Positions 8,957 through 17,821 of a DNA stretch of 64,000 nucleotides are shown here, in pieces (the stretch's first letter is position 1; every line of letters starts with the position of its first letter). Both the position numbers and the translations under genes were made by a program. This DNA is from an uncultured Clostridia bacterium. GTDB lineage: Bacteria; Bacillota; Clostridia; Christensenellales; Borkfalkiaceae. A model generated the notes under the pieces. The model ran no database searches and had not been told where the DNA came from. It was given only the letters and a program-made list of their open reading frames with translations. The DNA lies in NCBI GenBank assembly GCA_944368065.1, contig CALVWV010000011.1, forward strand, positions 61,683-125,682, written 5' to 3'.

Positions 8957-10695
8957 GACTTTACAAAAACCTTAAAGCCAGAGACTGGCTGCTTATATTA
9001 TTCATCGTAGGCATAACGGTGGCGCAGGTTTACTTTACCATGCTGCTTACCGACCAGGTATCCGCGATTGTGGGCGCAATTCAGTCCGTCAGCATGCACC
9101 TTCCCGGCGCGACTACGGGCGACATATGGCGGGAAGGCGGACTTATGCTTGCATTTGCCGTTTGCAGCGCGCTGTGCCAGGTTGCTTCGGGCGTGTCCGC
9201 TTCGAGGGTCGCAAGCGACCTTTCCGCAAGGATAAGGAGCAGGGTATATGCAAAAGTGGCCAGCTTTTCAGTTGCCGAAGTGAACAAGTTTTCCGCCCCG
9301 TCGCTTATAACGAGGACGACGAACGACATTCAGCAGGTGCACCTTGCAAACATAATGACGCTGCGCATGCTTATATACGCGCCCATTATGGCGATATGGG
9401 CGATATGCAAAATAAACGCCTCCAGCGCGGAGCTTACGACGGCTACCGCCGTAACCATAGCAGTGCTTGTAGCGTGCATAATAGCCATAATGCTTACGGT
9501 AATGCCAAAATTCAGGCTTATGCAGAAGCTCACCGATAAGCTCAACGGCGTGACGCGCGAAAATCTTACCGGCATAAGAGTTGTGCGCGCGTACAACGCA
9601 GAAGATTATCAGGAAGAAAAATTTGAAAAAGCCAATGCGGCTTTCACAAAAACCCAGCTTTTCACGGGCAGAGTCATGGCGCTTTTAAGCCCCGTGATGA
9701 TGCTTGCCATGAACGGACTTACACTAGCCATTTACTGGATAGGCGCTTCGCTGATGAACGCGGGGGAAATACAGTACCAGACGATAGTATCGTTCATGAC
9801 GCTCGCTTCGCAGGTCATAATGGCATTTTTGATGCTGCTTATGATGTTCATACTCATACCAAGGGCTCAGGTTGCGGCAAAACGAATAAATGCCGTGCTT
9901 GAAACTCCCCTCTCCATCTCCGACCCCGAGACAGAAGAGCCCGCAAAAGAAACGGGCACCGTGGAGTTCAGGGACGTAAGCTTCCGCTACCCCGACGCCG
10001 ACGCCGACGTGTTCGAACACATATCCTTCCGCGCGGAAAAGGGTCAGACGGTAGCCTTTATAGGCAGTACGGGCAGCGGCAAGTCCACGCTTATTAACCT
10101 TGTGCCCCGCTTTTACGACGCAAGCGAAGGCGAAGTGCTCGTCGACGGCGTTAACGTAAAGAACATGAAGCAGAGCACTCTGCGCGACAAAATAGGCTAC
10201 GTTCCGCAAAAGGGCGTGCTGTTCACGGGCACCGTCGCCGAAAATATAGGCTTCGGCGGCAAATCCGACCGGAAAGAGATTATCAGCGCGGCGAAAATAG
10301 CCGAAGCCGACTCTTTTATAAGCGAAATGGAAAACGGCTACGACAGCCCCATATCCCAGGGCGGCAAAAACGTTTCGGGCGGGCAGAAACAGCGAATTTC
10401 CATAGCGCGCGCCGTGGCGCAGAAGCCGGAGATAATGATTTTTGACGACAGCTTTTCCGCACTCGACTACAAGACGGACAGTCAGGTGCGAAAAAATCTT
10501 AAAGAGCATTTAAGCGGCGTGACCAGCCTCATAGTCGCCCAGCGCATAGGCACCATAATGGACGCCGACAAGATAATAGTGCTCGACCAGGGCAAAGCCG
10601 TAGGCGAGGGCACGCACAAGGAGCTTCTTGAAAGTTGCCCCGTCTACAGGGAGATAGCGCTTTCACAGCTTTCAAAGGAGGAACTCGGCTTATGA
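8950..10695 (+). CDS. ABC exporter half-transporter A (degenerate site)
   Basis: Membrane-fused ABC exporter (581 aa): six transmembrane helices (about 15-310) and a C-terminal ATPase domain with Walker A GSTGSGKST (about 373) and signature VSGGQKQR. Walker B reads IMIFDDSFSALD, so the usual catalytic glutamate is aspartate. In characterised heterodimeric exporters (BmrC/BmrD and TM287/288 types) this marks the subunit with the non-hydrolysing site. Its stop overlaps the next gene (ATGA). The partner is the canonical subunit at 10692. Multidrug or peptide export is inferred from the MarR linkage. Confidence 0.93.
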   Translation: MLRLYKNLKARDWLLILFIVGITVAQVYFTMLLTDQVSAIVGAIQSVSMHLPGATTGDIWREGGLMLAFAVCSALCQVASGVSASRVASDLSARIRSRVYAKVASFSVAEVNKFSAPSLITRTTNDIQQVHLANIMTLRMLIYAPIMAIWAICKINASSAELTTATAVTIAVLVACIIAIMLTVMPKFRLMQKLTDKLNGVTRENLTGIRVVRAYNAEDYQEEKFEKANAAFTKTQLFTGRVMALLSPVMMLAMNGLTLAIYWIGASLMNAGEIQYQTIVSFMTLASQVIMAFLMLLMMFILIPRAQVAAKRINAVLETPLSISDPETEEPAKETGTVEFRDVSFRYPDADADVFEHISFRAEKGQTVAFIGSTGSGKSTLINLVPRFYDASEGEVLVDGVNVKNMKQSTLRDKIGYVPQKGVLFTGTVAENIGFGGKSDRKEIISAAKIAEADSFISEMENGYDSPISQGGKNVSGGQKQRISIARAVAQKPEIMIFDDSFSALDYKTDSQVRKNLKEHLSGVTSLIVAQRIGTIMDADKIIVLDQGKAVGEGTHKELLESCPVYREIALSQLSKEELGL

Positions 10696-12485
10696 GACCA
10701 GGCATGAACAATACGGGCGCCAGGCTTAAAAAAGGCGAATTCACCAAGAACATCAAAAAGCTTGTCCTATACATGAAGCCGTACTATATTCCCGTAATAG
10801 TATCGCTCGTATTCACGATAGGCGCCACCCTCATTTCCATATTTGCGCCGCAGATACTTTCCGACCTCGTCAACGTTATAACGGCGAGCTTCGGCGGCGA
10901 ACCTGTGGACATGAACGAGCTCGCGCGGTTTGCGATAATTTTAATAGTGTTCTATGCGTGCAACGCGCTGTGCACATACGTTTCGGGCTTTATAATGACA
11001 ACCGTTTCGCAGAGAATGTGCCGCTCGCTCCGCACGCGCATTTCCGAAAAGATAAACAGAGTGCCCCTGAAATACTTCGATTCGCACCCCTACGGCGACA
11101 CGCTTTCGAGGGTGACCAACGACGTGGACACCATAGGCAACTCCATGCAGCAGGCAGTATCCATGGTCGTGCAGTCGGTGTGCATGGTGACGGGCGTGCT
11201 CATTGCAATGTTCGTGACGTGCTGGCAGCTCGCATTTACAGTGCTTTTAATAGTTCCGTTCATGGCTGTGCTGTTATTTATAATAATGAAGTTTTCACAG
11301 CCGCAGTTCAGAAAACAGCAGGACGAACTTGCAATTCTGAACGGCAAGGTGGAAGAAAACTATTCGGGACAGCTGGTAATAAAGGCGTTCAACGCCGAAG
11401 GGCGCACGGGCGCGGACTTTGAACAAACCAACAAGCGGCTTAAAAAGAGCACCTTCCTTTCGCAGGCGCTTTCAGGCATAATGATGCCGGCGATGACATT
11501 TATTTCCTACTTCGCCTATGCGGCAGTATGCGTGGTTGCAGGCATAATGATAAGCAACGGAACGGGCGGCGTGGGATTCGGCACGCTTTCAGCTTTCCTC
11601 GTTTACGTCAACCTTTTCCAGAGTCCCCTTTCCCAGATTGCGCAGGCGGCTAACGTGCTGCAGAGCGCGGCTGCGGCGAGCGGCAGAGTTTTTGAGTTCC
11701 TTGAAGAAGAGGAACTTTCCGACGAAAGCGGAAAGAGCTATCTTTTAAAGAACGGCGTGCGCGGCGAAGTGGAATTCAGACACGTAAAATTCGGCTACAA
11801 CGAAGACAGGGTCATAATTCCCGATTTTTCGGCAAAAATACAGCCCGGCTGGAAGGTTGCGATTGTAGGACCTACGGGCGCGGGCAAGACGACTATGGTA
11901 AACCTTCTGATGCGCTTTTACGAGGTTAACGACGGCGATATTTTAATCGACGGCGTTTCCGTAAAGGATATGCCGCGCGAAGAGGTGCACGACCTGTTCG
12001 GCATGGTTCTGCAGGACACGTGGATGTTCGAAGGCACTCTGCGCGAAAATATAGTGTATTCCAAGACGGCTACGGACGAACAGATAAAGGCCGCGTGCGA
12101 CGCGGCGGGCATTTCGCACTTTATTTCCACCCAGCCCGGAGGGCTTGACCACTATGTGGAAAACGGCGACGAGATTTCAGGCGGACAGAAACAGCTTATA
12201 ACCATAGCCAGAGCAATGATAGAAAACGCGCCCATGCTTATTCTGGACGAGGCAACTTCCAACGTGGATACGCGAACCGAGGAACTCATCCAGACGGCAA
12301 TGGATAACCTGACCCGCGGCAGAACGAGCTTTGTGATAGCGCACAGGCTTTCCACGATAAAGAATGCAGACCTCATTCTTGTAATGAACGAAGGAAACAT
12401 TGTGGAACAGGGCACGCACGAAACGCTTATAGAAAAAGACGGGTTCTACGCAAATTTGTACAATTCGCAGTTCGCTGGCGAATAA
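10692..12485 (+). CDS. ABC exporter half-transporter B (canonical site)
   Basis: Partner subunit (597 aa) of the heterodimeric exporter: six membrane helices (about 30-340), Walker A GPTGAGKTT, signature ISGGQKQL, and a canonical Walker B with glutamate, LILDEATSNVD. The start is the ATG at 10692, which overlaps the previous stop and has AAAGGAGG upstream; an in-frame upstream extension lies inside the previous gene and is unlikely to be used. A terminator follows 65 bases after the stop and closes the three-gene operon. Confidence 0.94.
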   Translation: MRPGMNNTGARLKKGEFTKNIKKLVLYMKPYYIPVIVSLVFTIGATLISIFAPQILSDLVNVITASFGGEPVDMNELARFAIILIVFYACNALCTYVSGFIMTTVSQRMCRSLRTRISEKINRVPLKYFDSHPYGDTLSRVTNDVDTIGNSMQQAVSMVVQSVCMVTGVLIAMFVTCWQLAFTVLLIVPFMAVLLFIIMKFSQPQFRKQQDELAILNGKVEENYSGQLVIKAFNAEGRTGADFEQTNKRLKKSTFLSQALSGIMMPAMTFISYFAYAAVCVVAGIMISNGTGGVGFGTLSAFLVYVNLFQSPLSQIAQAANVLQSAAAASGRVFEFLEEEELSDESGKSYLLKNGVRGEVEFRHVKFGYNEDRVIIPDFSAKIQPGWKVAIVGPTGAGKTTMVNLLMRFYEVNDGDILIDGVSVKDMPREEVHDLFGMVLQDTWMFEGTLRENIVYSKTATDEQIKAACDAAGISHFISTQPGGLDHYVENGDEISGGQKQLITIARAMIENAPMLILDEATSNVDTRTEELIQTAMDNLTRGRTSFVIAHRLSTIKNADLILVMNEGNIVEQGTHETLIEKDGFYANLYNSQFAGE

Positions 12486-12550
12486 AACTGCTTTCAATGC
12501 GCCAAGGGGCGGATATGCGGTAATTTTGCCGCTCCGCGGCGCATTTTAAA

Positions 12551-12586
12551 GCCGCCGCCGCATATATTGCGGCGGCGGCATTTTTA
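12551..12586 (+). terminator. Terminator of the MarR-ABC operon
   Basis: A 12-bp GC stem (12551-12562 with 12568-12579), loop TATAT, then ATTTTTATT. Confidence 0.85.
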
Positions 12587-12650
12587 TTAACGCATAATTT
12601 GTCGGAAAATGCAATTAAATAAATTAAATTGCATTTTTTTGAGCTTGGCG

Positions 12651-13220
12651 CATATGTTTGAAACGGCATATATCCACAGCGATTAAAAAGTTTTCCACCT
12701 CCGACTTAAGGGGAGCGGAGGGACGCTTTTCAGCCAATCACGCACATATTTTTTGCCGCGCATGTTTACGCCGCTACGCATATCACAAAAGGCACATATC
12801 AGGTTAAAATAAAATGAGCGCCCGCGCAGATAATTATATTTATTTTTATATCTTCATGCAGATGTCTTTAGCGCCATATTTCAAAAGCATTCATATGCAT
12901 GCGCGGTTACAGTCTGTTTTTTACGCATATGCGGCGCGCGGACAGATAAAAAAGGCATATTTCAATCTTTATAAATATGTCCTCCCGCTCCACCTCCGCC
13001 ACTTTGACTCAAACAAATATGCGCCGCCGCACACTCGCGTTAAATGCCACATATTGCCGCGCGTTTTGCCCTCTTTCCGCATATGCCGCATAATACGCAT
13101 GCCGCATTATCCACATTGAGCCGCACACATATTTTCCGCGGCTGATATTGCGCTTATGACATATGTCTGACCGCGGCAAAAAAGCATTTTTTTAAGAATT
13201 TATATGCATATATCGCATAT
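12651..13220. repeat. Gene-free region dense in CATAT motifs
   Basis: Between the exporter terminator and the SpoIVA-like gene there are about 840 bases without a convincing gene. I count CATAT at 12651, 12667, 12745, 12779, 12795, 12875, 12892, 12926, 12956, 13050, 13080, 13128, 13160, 13207 and 13216, usually as GCATATG, GGCATAT or CACATAT. Chance would give about one. Spacing is irregular (9-94 bases). From 13240 to 13395 the sequence is T- and A-rich with no visible element apart from the terminator at its end. Function is unknown. Confidence 0.6.
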
Positions 13221-13383
13221 GACGCAATATTACATAAAAACACATTTTTTGCAGAAAAAAATTTACACCGATAAAAGATTTTTTACCGCCGAGCCGCCTC
13301 CCCTCCCATTCATTTTTTAATTTATTTTTTATTTATTTTTTTGCAGCAATTTTTTATAAATCAATTTTAAAAATATCCCGCAA

Positions 13384-13421
13384 ATCAAAAAAATTATCCC
13401 GCCGCATTTTTTGCGGCGGGA
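13384..13421 (-). terminator. Terminator of the SpoIVA-like gene
   Basis: A 10-bp stem (13397-13406 with 13412-13421) eight bases after the stop, followed on the minus strand by a seven-T run. Confidence 0.85.
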
Positions 13422-13428
13422 TTTGAAT

Positions 13429-14529
13429 TTACAGTATTATGCAGATTACTCCGCCCTTGCCCTCGTTGGCCATGCGGGTTATCGCCTTGCGCAGTTTTGC
13501 GCGGGTATCCTCGGAAATGGTTGAAACTTTTGCCGCAAGCCCCTCCTGCACCATACAGCGCAGCGACCTGCCGAACACATCGGTATTCCACGTCTGTTCG
13601 GGGTCGGTTTCAAAGCCGCTCATCATGCTTTTCACAAGGCTTTCGCTCTGGGAGCTGTCGCCCATGATGGGACTGACCTCGCCTGAGACGTCCACCCTTA
13701 TCACGTGATATGTGGGCGCGGACGCCCTGAGTTTTATTCCGACCGACGAGCCCTGGCGCACGACCTGAGGCTGTTCGTAGCTCAAATCGTCTTCCGCGGG
13801 GCTGACTATGCCGTAGCCGTTGACGCGCGCGCAGTCGAGGGCGTCGCGCACTTTTGCGTATCCCCTTTTCGCCTCTGCGGCGGAACGCACGTAGCGCATG
13901 AGCGTATATTCGCCGTCTATGCTGTCGCCCGCAATTTCAGAGAGCATTTCAAAGAAAATGCCGTCCTTGGCGGCGCAATCGGCTACAGCAGCGCCGCTGG
14001 CAAAGTCAAGGCTGACTTTTATTTCGGGCGACCAGTATTTTGTGCCCTCGGTAAGCGCGGATAACCGCGGAACATCCTTTATTTTGCATATTTCTGCCGA
14101 AATTTCCCGGACTTTAGTTAAAAGTTCGCACACGGCTGAATTTTCCTTGGGCAGAAAGCGCATCCACTCGGGGATATTCACGCCTATGCTTAAAAGCGGA
14201 AATTCGCCCGCGAGCGCCCTTAAAAGCGACGAAAGCCATTCTTCGGAGTATTCATCCGGCTCAACGCACGTACAGCCGAAGCGCTTTTCGTCATCCTCGC
14301 CGCCTGAAGCAACCAATATGTAAGGCTTACCGTCCGCCGCGGCGGGGTCGAAGCCCTCCGCGCCGACAAAAATATACGCGGCGCAGTCCTTTGAGTATTT
14401 TTTGAATTCAAGCCCTGCCGCACCTCCGCCAAGCGCCGCAAGCAGAGCGCCGTCCTCGCCCTCGGACACGCCTACGGGAGCGCCGCAAAGGCGCGCGGAC
14501 AAATCTTTACAAATCTCGCTATCGAGCAT
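13429..14529 (-). CDS. SpoIVA-like protein lacking the N-terminal ATPase
   Basis: The C-terminal two-thirds closely resemble SpoIVA, the morphogenetic ATPase that polymerises at the base of the spore coat. Shared hallmarks: EFPLLSIGVNIPEWM (about 115), a DALDCARVNGYGI segment, EQPQVVRQGSSVGIKLRASA (about 265), DVFGRSL and the C-terminal GGVICIIL. Full SpoIVA is about 490 aa with a GxxxxGKS/T loop near its start. This protein is 366 aa, and its first ~75 residues contain no Walker A or B motif. The start at 14529 has GCGGAGG seven bases ahead. It may be a non-hydrolysing paralogue; whether a full SpoIVA exists elsewhere is unknown. Confidence 0.85.
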   Translation of the reverse strand: MLDSEICKDLSARLCGAPVGVSEGEDGALLAALGGGAAGLEFKKYSKDCAAYIFVGAEGFDPAAADGKPYILVASGGEDDEKRFGCTCVEPDEYSEEWLSSLLRALAGEFPLLSIGVNIPEWMRFLPKENSAVCELLTKVREISAEICKIKDVPRLSALTEGTKYWSPEIKVSLDFASGAAVADCAAKDGIFFEMLSEIAGDSIDGEYTLMRYVRSAAEAKRGYAKVRDALDCARVNGYGIVSPAEDDLSYEQPQVVRQGSSVGIKLRASAPTYHVIRVDVSGEVSPIMGDSSQSESLVKSMMSGFETDPEQTWNTDVFGRSLRCMVQEGLAAKVSTISEDTRAKLRKAITRMANEGKGGVICIIL

Positions 14530-14603
14530 TCCCTTCCTCCGCAAACATTTTTTATACAATACTTTATTTTTCTTACGCGGAGTTTAGAACATTTTGCGCA
14601 TTA

Positions 14604-14630
14604 AAAAAACGCCGCATTAAACTTTGCGGC
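14604..14630 (-). terminator. Second hairpin after the ATP-grasp gene
   Basis: A 6-bp stem (14611-14616 with 14625-14630) followed on the minus strand by seven T residues. It probably backs up the larger hairpin at 14656. Confidence 0.55.
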
Positions 14631-14655
14631 ATTTTAAAGGGGTAAATATTATAAG

Positions 14656-14690
14656 ACCGCGCGGCGCGCAAAACTTGCGCGCCGCGCGGT
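14656..14690 (-). terminator. Terminator of the ATP-grasp gene
   Basis: A perfect 16-bp GC-rich stem with a 3-base loop, 15 bases after the stop; the tail on the minus strand is TTATAATATTTA. Confidence 0.75.
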
Positions 14691-14705
14691 TATATGTTTA
14701 TTGAA

Positions 14706-15899
14706 TTACAGCTCTTTGGTGAGCAGCACATTTTTATAGAAAAGCGACATTTCTTCCTTGGTTTTGAAATTTGCAAGGAACATCGTGTTGCCCATCGCCG
14801 CTGAGAGCGCGTCGGGAATGCGGTCGTAAGATTTCAAATTTGCTGCGTACCTCTGCATTATATCCTTGTCGCTGTAAACAAACGGCTTGCCGTCGCGCCT
14901 GCCGGCAAACGCGCAGAAAAATTTTTCGCCCGTGGATACCAGAGTGCTGTCGTACGCAATCATGTCCGCCCATATTTTATATACGTCAGTGCTGTTGGCG
15001 TAGTTCATCATATCGGGGGTAAATCCGCCGCACGGGCGCATATTGACCTCGAGCGCAATCACGTCGCCCTTTTTGCCGAGATACTGGTCCTTCGTCAGGC
15101 GGAAGAACTCAAAGTGCACGAAGCGGCTTTTTACGCCGAACGCCTTTACCGTGCGCCTGCCAGCGTCGCGCACGTCGTCGGCAAGCTTATTGACTATGTA
15201 ATAAATGCTGTTGCCGTTGGTGTTGACTATATCCATTATGGAATAGGGCGTAACGTTGCCCGTTTCGAATATAGGCTCGCCGCGGCTGTTTATTATTGCG
15301 TCGTAAGAGTTGACTTCGGCGTCGACAAACTCCTCCATGATGTATTCGACGGGAGGCTTTGTATTGAAAAAGTTTTTAAGGTCTTCGTCCGAAGAAAGCT
15401 TGTAGGTATCGTTTGCGCCCACGCCGTTATCCGGCTTTACTATGACGGGATAGCCCACCTCTTCTATGAATTTTCTGCAAACCTCGGGCGAGGTTGCCAT
15501 GCAGTAGCGCGCCGTAACCACGCCCGCCTTTTTGTAGTATTCCTTCATGCGCGACTTGCACTTTACCTTTGCCATATCCTCCGTCTTGAAACCGCTGCAC
15601 ACATTGAAATCGGTCCTCAGCCTTGCGTCCTGTTCAAGCCAGAACTCGTTGTTGCTTTCTATGAAGTCAATCCTGCCGTATCTGAAAGCAAAATAAGCCG
15701 CGCCGCGGTAGACTTCCTCATAACTGGTGAGCGAATGAACGTAATAGTACTCGGTAAGGCTCTGCTTCAGCTCTGCGGCAAGATTTTCGTAAGGGCAGTC
15801 GCCTATGCCCAGAACGTTGAAACCGTTGTTTTTAAGTTCGCGGCAGAACTTCCAGTAGTTCGTCGGAAAGTTGGGTGAAATAAAAATAAAATTGTGCAT
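14706..15899 (-). CDS. ATP-grasp family ligase
   Basis: A 397-aa ATP-grasp enzyme: N-terminal pre-ATP-grasp Rossmann-like domain (FISPNFPTNYWKFC start), central ATP-binding region with YPVIVKPDNGVGAND (about 155) and the YIMEEFV stretch, and the metal-binding EVNMRPCGGF near 290. Such enzymes join a carboxylate to an amine or thiol through an acyl phosphate. Substrates cannot be read from the sequence. Its start has GGAGGGA upstream. Minus-strand neighbours upstream are three alpha/beta hydrolases, a pairing I have seen annotated in gut Clostridia, but I know of no assigned pathway. Confidence 0.85.
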   Translation of the reverse strand: MHNFIFISPNFPTNYWKFCRELKNNGFNVLGIGDCPYENLAAELKQSLTEYYYVHSLTSYEEVYRGAAYFAFRYGRIDFIESNNEFWLEQDARLRTDFNVCSGFKTEDMAKVKCKSRMKEYYKKAGVVTARYCMATSPEVCRKFIEEVGYPVIVKPDNGVGANDTYKLSSDEDLKNFFNTKPPVEYIMEEFVDAEVNSYDAIINSRGEPIFETGNVTPYSIMDIVNTNGNSIYYIVNKLADDVRDAGRRTVKAFGVKSRFVHFEFFRLTKDQYLGKKGDVIALEVNMRPCGGFTPDMMNYANSTDVYKIWADMIAYDSTLVSTGEKFFCAFAGRRDGKPFVYSDKDIMQRYAANLKSYDRIPDALSAAMGNTMFLANFKTKEEMSLFYKNVLLTKEL

Positions 15900-16028
15900 A
15901 TCTAATCCCTCCTGTGCTCATGCGCATAAATCCACGGCGCGCCCGCAAATATGAGGCGCACGCCGTAAAAATAAATTTTATTGTAAAGGCCATATATGCG
16001 GGTCAATTAAACTTGGTTACGGCATATG

Positions 16029-16085
16029 TGCGGGTCTTTTATCCTTGCCACTGAAACGGCAACGGGGACTGCGGGTCTTTTATCC
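16029..16085. repeat. 16-bp direct repeat pair
   Basis: TGCGGGTCTTTTATCC occurs at 16029-16044 and again at 16070-16085, 41 bases apart, between the ATP-grasp gene and the esterase gene. A related ATGCGGGTCAATT lies just before them. Role unknown. Confidence 0.8.
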
Positions 16086-16115
16086 GTGCGCCGCGCTGTC
16101 TGCGCCGATTGCTCG

Positions 16116-16868
16116 TCAGTCGCCTAAAATTATGGGCAGAAAATACGCCGCCTGGACGAACCACCAGTCCCAGTCGTGCCTTACGTCCCCGCCCCAGAAA
16201 TCAACCCAGGCGTTTATTCCCTTGGCTTTGAGAATTTCCGCAAACGCCGAAGTGCTTTCAAGCGTTTCGTTTTCCCACGCGCCGCGGCCTACGCACAGCA
16301 CGATTCTGCCCTCGTTGTATTTTTGTATATACGGGTGGTCGTACGGCATATTTGCTATGAACTGCTGGGGCGAATTGTTGTAAGTTATGTCGTCGTGATA
16401 GTCGCCGAAGCAATATTCGTTTGTGTAAAGTCCGCTGAGGCACAAAAGCGCGTCGAACACGTCGGGATAGCGGAAAAACAGCGTTGCGGCGTGAAGCGCG
16501 CCGAGGCTTAAACCTTCGACCATAAAGCGTATTTCCCAGCCGTTTGCCTGGGTGTTTATATACGAAAAGAGGGGCACTGCCTCCTCAATTATATACCTGA
16601 TCCACGCTTCGTGCAGCTCCGCGCGGGCGCGGGGGTCGCCGCTGCCGAAAAGGGTCTGGTTATCCAGACTGTCTATGGTAAAGACCTGAATGCGCCCTTC
16701 CTCTATATAAGGGGCGTAAACGTCGAGCATGTGCAGGTCCTCGAACTCGTAAAATCTGCCGCCCTGGCAAGGGATAGCCAGCACGGGCTTGCCGCGCGTG
16801 CCGTAAATTTTGTATTCCATTTCCCTGCCTAAATTGCGGCTGTAAAATTTTCCGTAACTTATCCTCAT
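16116..16868 (-). CDS. Putative esterase, alpha/beta hydrolase fold
   Basis: A 250-aa hydrolase of the putative-esterase type. The nucleophile elbow is GLSLG (serine near residue 121, FMVEGLSLGALHA), and the likely catalytic histidine sits in DVRHDWDWW near the C-terminus. No signal peptide, so cytoplasmic. The start has GGGGGAG close to the ATG. It is followed 216 bases on by the ATP-grasp gene and preceded by a second esterase 39 bases upstream; these probably form one transcript. The substrate is not predictable. Confidence 0.82.
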   Translation of the reverse strand: MRISYGKFYSRNLGREMEYKIYGTRGKPVLAIPCQGGRFYEFEDLHMLDVYAPYIEEGRIQVFTIDSLDNQTLFGSGDPRARAELHEAWIRYIIEEAVPLFSYINTQANGWEIRFMVEGLSLGALHAATLFFRYPDVFDALLCLSGLYTNEYCFGDYHDDITYNNSPQQFIANMPYDHPYIQKYNEGRIVLCVGRGAWENETLESTSAFAEILKAKGINAWVDFWGGDVRHDWDWWFVQAAYFLPIILGD

Positions 16869-16907
16869 AATCTCCCCCGAAAGAGCCGAAAATTGCCCCG
16901 AGGGAAA

Positions 16908-17669
16908 TTATTCCCCCTCAAAGCCGAGCGCGTTCATGAATACGGGTATCTGACTCTGCCACGAAGCTTCACAATGAGTTCCGCCGGGAACTATGCGCGA
17001 GGTGAGAAATACTCCCTTTTTTATGAGCGCGGCGGAAACTTCGGCAAAAATCGCGCGCTGCTGGTAATGGTTTTTGAATTCCTTGCTGCCATAGTCCATG
17101 TAAAGCTGGGTTTCCCTGCCGTACCTGCCTTTTTCAAGAAATTCAGGAGTAGCCCCGCCCACCCAGAGGCTGGGGGACAGCGCCGCCCCGCGCGAAAAGT
17201 ATTTATTGTACGCGGCTATCGCGTACATCGTCATAAGTCCGCCCATCGAACTTCCGCCTATGGCGGTGTTGAGCCTGTCCGGAAGAGTGCGGAAATTTTC
17301 GTCTATGAAAGGTTTGAACTCGCCCGTCAGCCAGTCCATATACTTTTTGCCCTTGCCGCGGATAAATGTGCCGTCGGGCATATAAAAGTTTACGGGGGAA
17401 TACTCCTCCAGTCTGCCGTTGCCGACGGTGTTGCATTCCACGGCGGCAATTATCAGTTTGGTGTTCGTATAGTCAAGGTATTCGCCTATGCCCCAGCTTT
17501 TGCCGTAAGTAGCCTCTTCGTCGAAAAAGAGGTTGTGCCCGTCGAACATATACATTACAGGGTAACGCCTGTCCGCTTCCTCATCGTAGCCTGCGGGAAG
17601 ATAGACATACGCCCTGCGCGTACGTTCGCCTGTAAGCTGCGGTATGGTTATATCCCATTCTTTTACCAT
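16908..17669 (-). CDS. Putative esterase (esterase D-like)
   Basis: A 253-aa alpha/beta hydrolase of the Esterase D/putative esterase family: RYPVMYMFDGHN near residue 35, nucleophile in GGSSMGG (about 140), and the C-terminal catalytic histidine in GGTHCEASW. The frame is open further upstream, but ATG 17669 has GAGG about nine bases ahead and begins the conserved fold. Family members hydrolyse sugar-linked or carboxylic esters, some trimming acyl groups from plant polysaccharide or siderophores. The second esterase lies immediately downstream. Confidence 0.83.
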   Translation of the reverse strand: MVKEWDITIPQLTGERTRRAYVYLPAGYDEEADRRYPVMYMFDGHNLFFDEEATYGKSWGIGEYLDYTNTKLIIAAVECNTVGNGRLEEYSPVNFYMPDGTFIRGKGKKYMDWLTGEFKPFIDENFRTLPDRLNTAIGGSSMGGLMTMYAIAAYNKYFSRGAALSPSLWVGGATPEFLEKGRYGRETQLYMDYGSKEFKNHYQQRAIFAEVSAALIKKGVFLTSRIVPGGTHCEASWQSQIPVFMNALGFEGE

Positions 17670-17821
17670 ATTTTTAAGCCTCGTAAAAAAAGTAAACCGC
17701 GTAATGAAGTTTTGGTTTGCGCAGCTTAAATCCGCGCCATTGCGGAGAATATTGCCGCGCATTTGCGCGCATTTTGCCGCAGTCAATGCGGTATTCAGCC
17801 GCGCATTTGCAGAAAAGTTAT

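Noticed and set aside
12814-13119. 101-codon plus-strand frame in the CATAT-rich region
   Set aside because: Poor ribosome site, non-protein-like composition dominated by the CATAT motif, and no recognisable features.
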